Positions 18,177 to 27,557 of a DNA stretch of 64,000 nucleotides are shown piece by piece. The notes beneath the pieces were generated by a model. The model saw nothing but the letters and a program-made list of their open reading frames with translations. It was not told the DNA's origin and searched no databases. Origin of the DNA: Pyrinomonadaceae bacterium (GTDB lineage: Bacteria > Acidobacteriota > Blastocatellia > Pyrinomonadales > Pyrinomonadaceae); the NCBI GenBank assembly GCA_026129865.1, contig JAHCHG010000008.1, forward strand, positions 124,001-188,000, written 5' to 3'. Made by a program: the position numbers and the translations under genes. The stretch's first letter is position 1. The number at the start of each line of letters is the position of its first letter.

Positions 18177-20573
18177 ATGTTTGAACGCTATACGGAAAAA
18201 GCCCGGAGAGTGATATTTTTTGCGCGTTACGAAGCGCTCCAATACGGTTCGCAAGTTATTGCGCCGGAACATCTTTTGCTGGGGTTGATGCGCGAGGATA
18301 AAACGATTGCTGCGCGCTTTTTTCCATTTCGCAGCAGCCTTTCGGTCGAAGCCGTCCGGCGCGAAGTAGAAGAAAGGATCGTGCTGCGCGACCGCATTCC
18401 GCAATCGGTCGAGCTTCATCTTGCGCCGGAATCGAAACGAATTCTCGCCTTTGCAAATGAGGAAAGCAACCGGTTAAAGAACAGACATATTGGTCCCGAG
18501 CACCTTCTTTTGGGATTACTTCGCGAAGAAAGCTCGATCGCGGCAGAGATCCTTTTTCATTTCGGATTGCGGATCGAACACGCCCGCGAGGCGGTCGCAA
18601 AACAAAACGGATTTTCGAATGTGAATGCGATCGGACCGGATAATGCAAAAGCGCCGCATCTGCAGGAATTTACGCGCGATCTGACGGCTGATGCCGCCCA
18701 GGGAAAACTGGATCCGCTGATCGGTCGCGAGGTTGAACTCGAACGGATAATTGAAATTTTGTGTCGCCGGACGAAGAACAATCCTGTGTTAATGGGTGAG
18801 GCGGGCGTTGGAAAAACGGCGATCATCGAAGGGTTGGCGCAGCGGATCATTAACGGTGAAGTGCCTAGTTTTCTTGAAAATAAACGCGTCCTTTCGCTCG
18901 ATCTCTCTTTGATCGTAGCCGGAACGAAATATCGCGGACAATTTGAAGAGCGACTTAAGAAGATAATGAGCGAACTTCGTGAAAGCGATGATTACATCGT
19001 TTTTATCGACGAGCTTCACACCTTGGTCGGAGCCGGTTCCGCGGAAGGAACGCTGGACGCCGCAAATATTTTGAAGCCCGCGCTGTCGCGCGGCGAAATT
19101 CAGTGCATCGGCGCGACGACGCCGAACGAATTTAGAAAATCCATTAAGAAAGACCGCGCGCTCGAACGGCGATTTCAGGTCGTAACCGTCGCTCAGCCGA
19201 CCGAAGAAGAAGCGCTTAAGATCGTTCAAGGTCTCGCCGAAAGGTATGAGGCGTTTCACCAGATCCGTTATTCAAAAGAAGCGCTCGAAGCTTCCGTTTA
19301 TCAATCGAACCGCTACATTCCCGACAGATCTTTGCCGGATAAAGCGATCGATGTTCTGGACGAAGCCGGCGCGCGGGCAAAACTGCGGTATCATGCCGAT
19401 GCTCAATCGGAACCGTCGTGGAAGGAAACGGTTGAAAATTGGAAGCGGACCGTAACCGAAGATCAGCGGATATCGCTTGAGCTGCAAACATTGGAAGATT
19501 CGTTCTTTGCCGTCGAAGTTTCAAAGGACGACGTTGAAGAAGTAATAGCGCGCTGGACCGGCGTTCCGGTTCAATCGATAAAGAAGGAAGAAGCGGAAAA
19601 ACTTCTCGAGATAGAGAATGAACTCCATCGGCGAATAATTTCGCAGCGCGACGCTATCTCGGCGCTTGCAAGAGCGATCCGCCGTTCGCGTGCGGGATTA
19701 AAAAATCCGAACAAACCCGTCGGATCTTTTCTTTTTCTTGGTCCGACCGGCGTCGGTAAAACCGAGGTCGCACGGAGTCTGGCAGAATTTTTATTCGGTT
19801 CGGAACGCGCTCTGATCCGTTTTGACATGTCGGAATTCATGGAGAAACATACGGTCGCGAAATTTATCGGATCGCCGCCCGGATATATCGGTCATGACGA
19901 AGGCGGGCAATTAACGGAAAAACTTCGCCGCGCGCCGTATTCGCTGGTGCTTTTCGATGAGGTGGAAAAAGCGCATCCGGATCTGTTCAATGTTCTTCTT
20001 CAGGTATTCGAAGACGGAATTTTGACGGACGCGCAGGGAAATCAGGTCGATTGCAAGAACGCGATATTTATAATGACGTCGAATATCGGCGCACGGTTTA
20101 TCCAGAAACGTCAGTCGATGGGTTTCCAATCCGGAACGGATTCGTCGCGGACGAAAATGGAAGACGAGGTAATGAGCGAAGTGAAACGGACGTTCGCGCC
20201 TGAATTTATTAATCGTCTTGATGAAATAATCATATTCGACGAACTGCTCGACGAAGATCTGATGAAGATCATCGATCTTCAGGTAAATCAGCTGAACGAG
20301 GTTCTGACCGCGCATGCGCTGCAGATCAGGCTGACCGAAGACGCAAAGCAATGGCTGATAGAAAAAACCTGCGGCGACCGTAAATACGGTGCGCGACCGC
20401 TGAAACGGGCGCTGCAGAGAAATGTCGAGGACGAACTTTCCGAAGCTTTGATCCAGGGAGAGCTTCGAGAAAACAGTTTGATCGAAGTATATGCTGACGA
20501 TCAGAAGCTTTCGTTTCGCCCCGTCATTCTGGAAACGGTCGACGAACTGTTCGCAGAAAATATCGAGCAGTAG
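18177..20573 (+). CDS. clpC: ClpC-type Hsp100 unfoldase, ATP-binding subunit of Clp protease
   Basis: The 798-residue protein has a double Clp_N domain at 1-145 ([19 protein letters not shown], then [14 protein letters not shown]). AAA1 has Walker A GEAGVGKT and Walker B FIDELH. AAA2 has Walker A GPTGVGKT and Walker B LFDEVE. It unfolds substrates for ClpP. The linker between the two ATPases (about residues 405-465) is about 20-25 residues shorter than in Bacillus ClpC and lacks a recognisable UVR motif, so adaptor control may differ. The adaptor and clpP genes are not in this window. The initiator ATG at 18177 gives the family-typical N-terminus. A strong terminator follows at 20603. Confidence 0.93.
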   Translation: MFERYTEKARRVIFFARYEALQYGSQVIAPEHLLLGLMREDKTIAARFFPFRSSLSVEAVRREVEERIVLRDRIPQSVELHLAPESKRILAFANEESNRLKNRHIGPEHLLLGLLREESSIAAEILFHFGLRIEHAREAVAKQNGFSNVNAIGPDNAKAPHLQEFTRDLTADAAQGKLDPLIGREVELERIIEILCRRTKNNPVLMGEAGVGKTAIIEGLAQRIINGEVPSFLENKRVLSLDLSLIVAGTKYRGQFEERLKKIMSELRESDDYIVFIDELHTLVGAGSAEGTLDAANILKPALSRGEIQCIGATTPNEFRKSIKKDRALERRFQVVTVAQPTEEEALKIVQGLAERYEAFHQIRYSKEALEASVYQSNRYIPDRSLPDKAIDVLDEAGARAKLRYHADAQSEPSWKETVENWKRTVTEDQRISLELQTLEDSFFAVEVSKDDVEEVIARWTGVPVQSIKKEEAEKLLEIENELHRRIISQRDAISALARAIRRSRAGLKNPNKPVGSFLFLGPTGVGKTEVARSLAEFLFGSERALIRFDMSEFMEKHTVAKFIGSPPGYIGHDEGGQLTEKLRRAPYSLVLFDEVEKAHPDLFNVLLQVFEDGILTDAQGNQVDCKNAIFIMTSNIGARFIQKRQSMGFQSGTDSSRTKMEDEVMSEVKRTFAPEFINRLDEIIIFDELLDEDLMKIIDLQVNQLNEVLTAHALQIRLTEDAKQWLIEKTCGDRKYGARPLKRALQRNVEDELSEALIQGELRENSLIEVYADDQKLSFRPVILETVDELFAENIEQ

Positions 20574-20602
20574 TTTAACAAAACAAAATCGGATAGAAAT
20601 CA

Positions 20603-20630
20603 GCCCGTGTTTTCGCGGGCGATTTTTTTT
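20603..20630 (+). terminator. intrinsic terminator after clpC
   Basis: The stem GCCCG/CGGGC (20603-20607 with 20616-20620) has an 8-base loop. It is followed after two bases by eight T residues at 20623-20630. Confidence 0.85.
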
Positions 20631-20676
20631 GAATCTAATCGCCACGCGCGCTTTTTCCTTTTTAACGTTTTATCTG

Positions 20677-20873
20677 TATAATTCGGAAGTTTGCAGGCAA
20701 GAGCTAGTCGATAAGGCAACCGACGCTTGATTCAACGAATCAAAGGTCGCGTATCTACTTAAAGCGACTTCGCCCGAAATTTTATTTTATTTTTTTATTA
20801 CATGAGCGGGCAGCTTTTTACAAAATGCTTCGTTGCTGAAGCAAAACATCGCAATAATAAGGACATCGGTTTT
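20677..20873 (+). promoter_or_regulatory. putative promoter and long structured leader of the bamA operon
   Basis: A perfect TATAAT lies at 20677-20682. A weak TTTTTC-like -35 lies about 19 bases upstream. Transcription from here would leave a leader of about 180 bases before bamA. The leader contains a strong hairpin: TTGATTC (20727-20733) pairs with GAATCAA (20737-20743), and CGAC/GTCG pairs outside it (20721-20724 with 20746-20749). An AAGG ribosome-binding site at 20859-20862 supports the ATG at 20874. No known riboswitch pattern was recognised. Confidence 0.4.
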
Positions 20874-23800
20874 ATGCACATTTTTCGCGCTTTCATACCT
20901 TTATTACTGATATTTTTGTTTTCAGTCGGATCAATGACGGCAAAAACTTCGGAAGGGACGAAAGACCCCAACGGGGCTGAGAAAAACACAGAAACCGCTG
21001 CGGCTCCTCAGCAGCAATTGATCGAAACGGTCGACATTCAGGGAAACCGAAGGCTGCGCGACGACGATCTTCTTTACTATATTAAAACGCGCCCGGGCGA
21101 TGTTTATGATCAGGCACAGCTCGAACGCGATCTAAAAGAGCTTCTTTCATTAAATTTTTTCGATAAAACCGCGACCCGTGTGCTGACTGAAGAAGGGGTT
21201 CGCGGCGGGATCAACGTAATTTTTGAGGTCCGCGAACTTCCGATCATCCGCGATCTTCAATTTGAAGGATTAAAGGCGGTGCCGGAATCTGACCTTTTAA
21301 AGGCTTTCCGCGAAAAACGCGTGGGAATTTCAAAAGAAGCCGTTTACAACCCGGTAAATGCGCAAAAGGCGATTCGCGTTATCCGCGAACTTCTAGCCTC
21401 GAAAGGATTTCCGAATGCCGAAGTGTCCGTTGAGGAAGAAGAAGTTTCGGCAACGTCGATCGCCGTTACATTCAACGTCGATCAGGGAAACCGTTCACGA
21501 ATTGTCGAGATCGATTTTGAAGGAAACGAGAATTTTTCCGACGGCGAACTTCGCAACCAGCTTCAGCTTGTAAAAGAAACGGGTTTGATCTCGCGCTTTA
21601 AGGGCGAAGATATTTTGGATCTGCAAAAGCTCGAATACGATCTGCAAAAGAACGTTCGTTCTTATATGTTCTCAAAAGGCTATTTTCAGGCGAGGATCGG
21701 CGAACCGGAAGTTGTCGGACTCGGTTACAAACGAACCGACTTCATTCCGCTGATAACACTTCCGCTTCCTTTGATCAGCTCAAAGGACGATACGCTGAAG
21801 ATCATTATTCCTATTAACGAAGGAAAGGTTTTCCGCGTTGGCGAATTGAAGGTTGAAGGAAATTCGATCTATTCCGAACAGCAGATCCTCGGGTTTATCG
21901 GCTTGAAAAAAGGCGAGGTTGCCGACGGAAAACGTCTCCAGGATGCGGTTTACGAAGATCTTAAAAAGCTTTACGGTTCGCAGGGCTTTGTAAATTACAA
22001 CGCGGAGTTTCGTCCGGAGTTTCGTGATAATCCGGCGAATCCGAACGAAGGGATCGTCGATATTACGATCACGATCGAAGAAGACCGCCAGTTTCGTCTT
22101 CGAAGGCTTGAATTTACAGGCAATACATTTACACGCGACCGCGTGCTTCGCCGGGAGTTTTTGATCAACGAAGGCGATATTTATAACCAGATCGCACTCG
22201 AACGTTCGGTGATCCGGATAAATCAGACGCAGTATTTCGATCCGGTCGATAAGGACAAGGACGTTGAAATTCGGACGAACGAAGATCAGGGCGATGTCGA
22301 TCTGATCGTCAATGTACGCGAACGCGGACGCCAGCAGATCTCTTTGAACGGCGGTGTTTCCGGAATCGGCGGTTCGTTCTTCGGTTTGGAATATTCGACG
22401 AACAACCTGCTCGGTCGCGGCGAAACGCTCTCGCTTCAATTCGGTTTAGGAAATCGCCAGCAGAATTTTTCATTTACATTTCAAAATCCATATTTCCGCG
22501 ATCGACCGATCGCCGTCGGATTTTCGCTCTTTGCAAGCCGCTATAAATTTTTTGGCGAAGGAACTTTTCTTTCGCAAAATCCCGATCTTTTTCAGGATCT
22601 GCTCAACCCGCTCGGTCAGTTGACCACGAGCGAAGACAATCTTTTTACACAAACTACTTACGGTGCTTCCGTTTTTGCAACAACGCAGCTTTCGGAATTG
22701 TTCTTTAAGAAAAGCGCGTTTTCCAATTTTTCGAGGATCGGGCTGAGTTACCAGTTTACAGCCACAACGATCACCGATCCGCCGGTGAACGATCTCGGAA
22801 ATCCGGATCTTGAGATTCCGGTCGTTTTCGCTCAGCCGAACATTATTACCAGTAGAATTACGCCGACATTCGTATACGATACGCGCCAGCCGGCGGCAAA
22901 CGGTATCGATACGTTAAAAGGGCGGCAGATCGCTGCGTCATTTGCGTTTGCCGGTTTGGGAGGCGACGTCAGAACTTACCAGCCGAGCATTACCTATACG
23001 CAGTTTATTCCCGTTCGCAACAAACGCTCGGATCGCGCCGAAGTTTTCGGTTTCCGAATTCAGGCTGGTACGGTCGGTTCGTTCGCGACGAGCGAAAAGA
23101 TCAAGAATGCGAATTCGCTCTCGTTCGTCGGCGGAATTCCGATCTTCGAACGATATTTTCTCGGCAGCGAATACGACATTCGCGGTTACAACACACGTTC
23201 GGTCGGTCCGATCGCTCCGTTTAATTCTTATGTAACGAGCCGGAATGTTGTCGTTGCGACAAATGCGACCGGCGATCCGGTTCCCGTTGCCGGATTGAGC
23301 GCGCGCGACCGGGAAGAGATCTCAGCGCTCGGGCTTTTGACCGGCGCAAGCGGTGCAAATCCTGCGCTCTTAAACAATAATTTTCAGTTCATAGGCGGCG
23401 ATACACAGCTGTTAGGAAACTTTGAATATCGTATTCCGATCTTTGGTCCGGTAGCGCTTGCAGCATTTGCCGACATCGGAACCGTTTTCAACCTTCGCGA
23501 CACGGGAACGCAGACGATCAACAGTAATTTCCTCAAAGACGATATTTTTATCGGAGCAGGTTTGTTAACAGCGCTTTCGGTCAGAAACGCGCCGGAGATC
23601 AATAATTTTAATAATTTGTTTCTTTTGAACAATCGACCCGCGACGACCGCAATTTATAACAACGCCTGTAATCTGGCTGGCATCATTTGTCCGAACAGCG
23701 TTCCGCCGGGCTTCCGGCAGGTTTTTCTGCGCGGCGAGGTTCAAACGAATCGTCTGCTTGAAGTCGATAACGCGGCGTTTAACGGTTTCAGCGATTACCG

Positions 23801-23972
23801 CGCGAGCGTCGGGCTCGAACTTCGCGTTCAGGTTCCGGTCGTAAACGTTCCGTTTCGTTTGATCTATTTCTATAACCCCAATGCAAAGATCGGTGTTACC
23901 AAAGAAGCGCCGGGGATTAATCTTCCCGGCAAGCGCAGCGGATTACGGTTTACGGTCGGAAGAACATTTTAA
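20874..23972 (+). CDS. bamA: outer-membrane protein assembly factor BamA
   Basis: BamA is the Omp85 core of the complex that folds beta-barrels into the outer membrane. From the ATG at 20874 it is 1032 residues long with a signal peptide (IPLLLIFLFSVGS). An earlier in-frame ATG at 20802 would place 24 non-signal residues in front and is less likely. Five POTRA-like modules follow. They include TVDIQGNRRLRDDDLLYYI, IRDLQFEGLKAVPESDLL, VEIDFEGNENFSDGELR, VGELKVEGNSIYSEQQIL and RRLEFTGNTFTRDRVLRR. The barrel carries the lid-loop motif YDIRGYN and a C-terminal Phe. Insertions in the barrel make it longer than E. coli BamA (810). It heads a typical bamA-skp-fabZ-lpxA cluster. Confidence 0.95.
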   Translation: MHIFRAFIPLLLIFLFSVGSMTAKTSEGTKDPNGAEKNTETAAAPQQQLIETVDIQGNRRLRDDDLLYYIKTRPGDVYDQAQLERDLKELLSLNFFDKTATRVLTEEGVRGGINVIFEVRELPIIRDLQFEGLKAVPESDLLKAFREKRVGISKEAVYNPVNAQKAIRVIRELLASKGFPNAEVSVEEEEVSATSIAVTFNVDQGNRSRIVEIDFEGNENFSDGELRNQLQLVKETGLISRFKGEDILDLQKLEYDLQKNVRSYMFSKGYFQARIGEPEVVGLGYKRTDFIPLITLPLPLISSKDDTLKIIIPINEGKVFRVGELKVEGNSIYSEQQILGFIGLKKGEVADGKRLQDAVYEDLKKLYGSQGFVNYNAEFRPEFRDNPANPNEGIVDITITIEEDRQFRLRRLEFTGNTFTRDRVLRREFLINEGDIYNQIALERSVIRINQTQYFDPVDKDKDVEIRTNEDQGDVDLIVNVRERGRQQISLNGGVSGIGGSFFGLEYSTNNLLGRGETLSLQFGLGNRQQNFSFTFQNPYFRDRPIAVGFSLFASRYKFFGEGTFLSQNPDLFQDLLNPLGQLTTSEDNLFTQTTYGASVFATTQLSELFFKKSAFSNFSRIGLSYQFTATTITDPPVNDLGNPDLEIPVVFAQPNIITSRITPTFVYDTRQPAANGIDTLKGRQIAASFAFAGLGGDVRTYQPSITYTQFIPVRNKRSDRAEVFGFRIQAGTVGSFATSEKIKNANSLSFVGGIPIFERYFLGSEYDIRGYNTRSVGPIAPFNSYVTSRNVVVATNATGDPVPVAGLSARDREEISALGLLTGASGANPALLNNNFQFIGGDTQLLGNFEYRIPIFGPVALAAFADIGTVFNLRDTGTQTINSNFLKDDIFIGAGLLTALSVRNAPEINNFNNLFLLNNRPATTAIYNNACNLAGIICPNSVPPGFRQVFLRGEVQTNRLLEVDNAAFNGFSDYRASVGLELRVQVPVVNVPFRLIYFYNPNAKIGVTKEAPGINLPGKRSGLRFTVGRTF

Positions 23973-24105
23973 TCCGTTGCGGGCTGGTAAAAACGGAATT
24001 GATGAAATTGCGTAAGCAACAAATTCCGCAGAATTAGTTTCTAAGAGATTAATCGTCACTTTTATAGTTTTCTCAGAATTTCGGCATTTGGGTCGTTTCT
24101 TCGTT

Positions 24106-24690
24106 ATGAAAAAATTCAGATCACTATTTTTAATTTTGCTGACGGCGCTTGTTTTCTCGGCGCCGGCATTTGCTCAGGCAAAGCCTGCAACGCGGATAGC
24201 GCTCGTCGATACTGATTTTTTCTACGACCAGAAAGAAGGCATAACGAAGATCCTAAATGCTTATAAACAGCTCGAGGTTGAATTTAAGCCTTCGAAAACG
24301 GAACTCGAAACGCTGGCTTCGAAGTTGAGAACATTGGAAACTGAGATCAAGGCGATCACGGATCAAAGCGTCGATCCGAACAATCGCGTGCCGATCGACC
24401 GGGACGCTGCCCGGGCAAAAGCCGATGAGGTAGATAGATTGCAGCGCGACCTGAAGTTTAAGCAGGAAGATGCCAACAGGCGATATGCGAGCCGCGAAGA
24501 AGCCGTGTTGGGACCGATTATCAACGACATCGGCGACGCACTCGGCGATTTTGCAAAGCAAAAGGGCTTTACAATGGTTTTCGATCTTGGAAAACTTGCG
24601 CAGCAGCGTTTGATCGTCTATTGGACCGATACGCCGAATATTACGAAGGAATTTATACAATTCTATAATTCGAAACCGGTGGCGAAATAA
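24106..24690 (+). CDS. OmpH/Skp-family periplasmic chaperone, copy 1
   Basis: Skp-type chaperones hold unfolded outer-membrane proteins in the periplasm in a jellyfish-like trimer. The start was set at the ATG at 24106, which begins a clear signal peptide (KKFRSLFLILLTALVFSAPAFAQA); this gives 194 residues. The mature part has the Skp layout: strand TRIALVDTDFFYDQKEG, a long charged coiled coil (residues about 60-140), then TMVFDLGKLAQQRLIVYWT. It is the first of three paralogues in tandem between bamA and fabZ. The positively charged tentacle typical of Skp is partly preserved. Confidence 0.85.
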   Translation: MKKFRSLFLILLTALVFSAPAFAQAKPATRIALVDTDFFYDQKEGITKILNAYKQLEVEFKPSKTELETLASKLRTLETEIKAITDQSVDPNNRVPIDRDAARAKADEVDRLQRDLKFKQEDANRRYASREEAVLGPIINDIGDALGDFAKQKGFTMVFDLGKLAQQRLIVYWTDTPNITKEFIQFYNSKPVAK

Positions 24691-24716
24691 AAGGGATCTC
24701 GAAATTGATTTTTGAT

Positions 24717-25307
24717 ATGAAAAAGGTTGGCTTGATCGGGATATTGATGATTCTAGGACCGCTGCTGGCGTTGAACGCGGCTGCGCAGGAATCTTTGCCG
24801 CCGGAATCGAATATCGGTTTCTTAAATCTTGAAGCCTTTTATCAAACAAATACAGGCATAAACCGGATCGTTAACGTAATGAAGGCGTTGGATGCCGAGT
24901 TTAAGTCCGATTACGACAATCTGGAAAGTTTGAAAAACCGTATTGCCGCGATCGAACAGGAGCTTAGGAACGATCAAAATGCGGCGGTTCCGCTCAAACC
25001 CGCCGAAAGGCAGCAAAAGGCGGACGAAGCCTCGCGGCTTCAACTGGAATTTAATTATAAAAAGGAAGCGTCGCAGGCAAACTACACGCGCCGCGAGCAG
25101 CAAATGATGGCTCCTATTCTTCAAGATATTGAAGTAGCGCTTGGTGAATTTGCGAAGCAAAAGGGTTTGACGCTTGTTTTGGACACGCGAAATATGTCGG
25201 AAGCGCAGGTTTTGGTCTTTGTGGAACCGGCAAACGAAATTACGGAAGAATTTATCGGATTTTACAACGCACGGCAGAAAACCGGCGCAGCGAAAACACC
25301 GGAATAA
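24717..25307 (+). CDS. OmpH/Skp-family periplasmic chaperone, copy 2
   Basis: The 196-residue paralogue starts at the ATG at 24717 with signal peptide KKVGLIGILMILGPLLALNAAAQ. The core strand IGFLNLEAFYQTNTGINR is followed by a long coiled coil rich in Glu, Lys and Gln. The closing strand is LTLVLDTRNMSEAQVLVFV. It aligns with its neighbours over the whole length but has diverged strongly, so the duplication is old. It begins 26 bases after copy 1 and ends 37 bases before copy 3. Confidence 0.83.
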   Translation: MKKVGLIGILMILGPLLALNAAAQESLPPESNIGFLNLEAFYQTNTGINRIVNVMKALDAEFKSDYDNLESLKNRIAAIEQELRNDQNAAVPLKPAERQQKADEASRLQLEFNYKKEASQANYTRREQQMMAPILQDIEVALGEFAKQKGLTLVLDTRNMSEAQVLVFVEPANEITEEFIGFYNARQKTGAAKTPE

Positions 25308-25344
25308 ATAATTGGAACTTGTTAATTGGAGTACGAAAACAATC

Positions 25345-25941
25345 ATGAAACTAATCAAATTTTTGGCATTTAACTTTATTTTTGCGTCGATCTTCGCGGT
25401 TGCCGTAATGGCACAGGCGCCGCAAACCGGCAAGATCGCCGTTATTAACACGAAGGCTTTTGAGGCGGATAAAACCGGCATTCAGCGTTACATCAACGGC
25501 TTTTTAAGCGTGGATAAAGAATTTGAGCCGGTCAATAACGAACTTAGAAATCTCGTTACAAAACGCGACAACCTAGAAAAAGAGATCCGTGCGCTGCAGG
25601 AACAGGCTCAAAAGAACCCGAATGTTCCGATCAAACCGGAAACCATCAACGCCAAGGCGGACGAGTACGAACGTCTCGGTCGCGAGATCAAGTATAAACA
25701 GGAAGACGCCAAGGCGCGTTACGACCGGCGTCAGCAGGACGTTTTAAATCCGATCCTCGCTGATATCGGCAAGGCGATGGACGAATTTGCGAACCAGAAA
25801 GGCTATTCGGTCATTCTCGACGGAAGCAAGCTTGATCAGGCGGGCGTTATTTTGGCGTTAAGCAAAACTGCGGATGTTACGGACGAGTTCATCAAGTTCT
25901 ACAACGCGCGTCCAGCCGGAACTGCAACGACAAAACCGTAA
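25345..25941 (+). CDS. OmpH/Skp-family periplasmic chaperone, copy 3
   Basis: The 198-residue paralogue starts at the ATG at 25345 (signal peptide KLIKFLAFNFIFASIFAVAVMAQ). An upstream TTG in frame has no signal-like residues and was rejected. It carries the same strand/coiled-coil/strand plan (GKIAVINTKAFEADKTGIQR then YSVILDGSKLDQAGVILAL) and a short Thr-rich tail. With copies 1 and 2 it forms a tandem triplet, so this lineage may use homo- or hetero-trimeric Skp assemblies. A hairpin follows at 25969. Confidence 0.83.
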   Translation: MKLIKFLAFNFIFASIFAVAVMAQAPQTGKIAVINTKAFEADKTGIQRYINGFLSVDKEFEPVNNELRNLVTKRDNLEKEIRALQEQAQKNPNVPIKPETINAKADEYERLGREIKYKQEDAKARYDRRQQDVLNPILADIGKAMDEFANQKGYSVILDGSKLDQAGVILALSKTADVTDEFIKFYNARPAGTATTKP

Positions 25942-25968
25942 GAACGGCGCGCAGCGCAGTAGCATTGA

Positions 25969-26009
25969 AAGTCAGAAATCGGTAGAATCATTTCACCGGT
26001 TTCTGGCTT
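25969..26009 (+). terminator. long hairpin after the third skp gene, possible weak terminator or attenuator
   Basis: Bases 25969-25983 can pair with 25995-26009 (15 positions, two of them G-T) around an 11-base loop. Only a broken T tract (CTTGTTGTTCT) follows, so termination may be partial and fabZ-lpxA may still be read through. Confidence 0.5.
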
Positions 26010-26039
26010 CTTGTTGTTCTGTATTCAAACTTTTTAATT

Positions 26040-26477
26040 ATGAGCATTCTTGATTCGATCGCTATTCAAGAACTATTGCCGCATCGTTATCCGTTTTTGC
26101 TGGTCGATAAGATAATTGAGATCGTTCCGCGGGAAAGGATCGTCGGGATCAAACAGGTAACGATCAACGAATATTTCTTCCAGGGGCATTTTCCCGAGGC
26201 GCCTGTAATGCCGGGCGTTTTGATTATCGAGGCGCTGGCGCAGGTCGGCGCGATCCTGGCGCTGCGAGAGTTTGAGGACCGCTCAAAAAAGATCCCGTTC
26301 TTTAGCGGGATCGAAAAGGCGAAATTTCGCCGTCCGGTCGTGCCCGGAGACACGCTTGTGCTCGAAGTCGAGGCGCTCAGGATCGGCAGCAAAGTTCAAA
26401 AAATGCGCGGCGAAGCAAAGGTCGACGGTCAGATCGCTGCCGAAGCGGAGATCATGTCGGTCATCGCCGACCGTTAA
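26040..26477 (+). CDS. fabZ: (3R)-hydroxyacyl-ACP dehydratase FabZ
   Basis: FabZ dehydrates 3-hydroxyacyl-ACP in fatty-acid elongation and competes with LpxA for hydroxyacyl-ACP at the branch to lipid A. The 145-residue hot-dog protein begins ILDSIAIQELLPHRYPFLLVDK. It shows the catalytic His50 in GHFPEAPVMPG and Glu64 in LIIEALAQ, as in the family. Its place between skp and lpxA is the common diderm arrangement. A ribosome-binding site is weak. Confidence 0.96.
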   Translation: MSILDSIAIQELLPHRYPFLLVDKIIEIVPRERIVGIKQVTINEYFFQGHFPEAPVMPGVLIIEALAQVGAILALREFEDRSKKIPFFSGIEKAKFRRPVVPGDTLVLEVEALRIGSKVQKMRGEAKVDGQIAAEAEIMSVIADR

Positions 26478-26492
26478 ATAAGGAGAACGTTT

Positions 26493-26765
26493 ATGCTTAT
26501 TCTGTTACAAATAGAGATTTCGCAGCTGCAGGCGGGTGTGATCTTTGGCGCGCTGCTCGGTGCATTTTTAGGATTGCTCCCGCTGGTTCTTGGAATCTAC
26601 TTTAAGCGTGCCAAAATTGGGATTCTCGGGTTTATCGGGGCGATCATCGGAAACGCTATTCTCGGATTGATACTTTCCATTCCGGTTCTTGCCGTTTCGA
26701 TCTATCTGATATTCCGAAAGGAAGAACCGACCGTCGAATCCGAAGCCGATCAGCAAATGCTTTAA
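26493..26765 (+). CDS. small two- or three-helix membrane protein
   Basis: This encodes 90 residues, preceded by a good AAGGAGA ribosome-binding site. Hydrophobic stretches lie at about residues 12-36 and 44-75 (the second long enough to be a hairpin). A KRAK loop separates them and the C-terminal tail is acidic. It is Gly-rich (FGALLGAFLGLLPLVLG, IGAIIGNAILGLIL), like many small bacterial membrane proteins. It sits between fabZ and lpxA with short spacings on both sides. I do not recognise the family; a role in the envelope is suggested only by context. Confidence 0.75.
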   Translation: MLILLQIEISQLQAGVIFGALLGAFLGLLPLVLGIYFKRAKIGILGFIGAIIGNAILGLILSIPVLAVSIYLIFRKEEPTVESEADQQML

Positions 26766-26776
26766 TTCTTTCTTTT

Positions 26777-27553
26777 ATGTCTTTTATTCACGAATCTGCG
26801 ATCGTCAGTAAAAAGGCGGCGATCGGGAAAGACTGCTACATCGGTCCATTTTCGACGATCGGCGATGATGTAGCGTTAGGCGACGGAGTTCGTTTGGAAT
26901 CGCACGTCGTCGTCGACGGCAAAACGTCCATCGGTGCGGAAACAATGATCTACCCGTTCGTTTCCATCGGCTTGGCGCCGCAGGACCTTAAATACGGCGG
27001 CGAGGCAACCGAAACAAAAATAGGCGCACGAAATCACATTCGCGAATTTGCCACAATTCATCGCGGAACTGCGGGCGGCGGCGGTCTAACTTTGATCGGC
27101 GACGACAATTTGATTATGGCGCAGGCGCATATCGCCCATGACTGCCGGATCGGAAACCACGTGATCATGGCAAACGCGGCGACGCTTGCAGGACATGTCG
27201 AAATCGCCGACCGCGCGAACATCGGCGCTTATTCGGGCGTTCACCAGTTTTGCAGGATCGGTTACGAAGCATTCGTCGGCGGGTATTCGGTTGTCGTGAA
27301 GGATGCAATGCCGTTCGCGACAATTCAGGGAAATCACGCAAAATGCTATGGATTAAATCGAGTCGGAATGAAGCGACGCGGCTATTCCGCAGAAGTGATA
27401 CGTGACCTAAATCACGCCTTTCATCTTTTATTAACGGCAAAACTAAATACGTCGCAAGCCGTCGAAAGAATCGAAGCCGAGATCAAAGACTGCGAGGAGG
27501 TCGATCTTCTGGTCGATTTCATAAAATCGTCAAAACGCGGTGTGGTAAAATAA
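26777..27553 (+). CDS. lpxA: UDP-N-acetylglucosamine O-acyltransferase LpxA
   Basis: LpxA catalyses the first step of lipid A synthesis, moving a 3-hydroxyacyl chain from ACP to UDP-GlcNAc. The 258-residue protein shows the left-handed parallel beta-helix hexapeptide repeats (IGKDCYIGPFSTIGDDVALG). The catalytic-histidine region is AHIAHDCRIGNHVIMANAATL, followed by GVHQFCRIG and the helical C-terminus (NRVGMKRRGYSAEVIRDLNHAF). The length matches E. coli (262). Its stop at 27551-27553 lies only four bases before the ATG of the selW-like gene. Confidence 0.96.
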   Translation: MSFIHESAIVSKKAAIGKDCYIGPFSTIGDDVALGDGVRLESHVVVDGKTSIGAETMIYPFVSIGLAPQDLKYGGEATETKIGARNHIREFATIHRGTAGGGGLTLIGDDNLIMAQAHIAHDCRIGNHVIMANAATLAGHVEIADRANIGAYSGVHQFCRIGYEAFVGGYSVVVKDAMPFATIQGNHAKCYGLNRVGMKRRGYSAEVIRDLNHAFHLLLTAKLNTSQAVERIEAEIKDCEEVDLLVDFIKSSKRGVVK

Positions 27554-27557
27554 CGCA

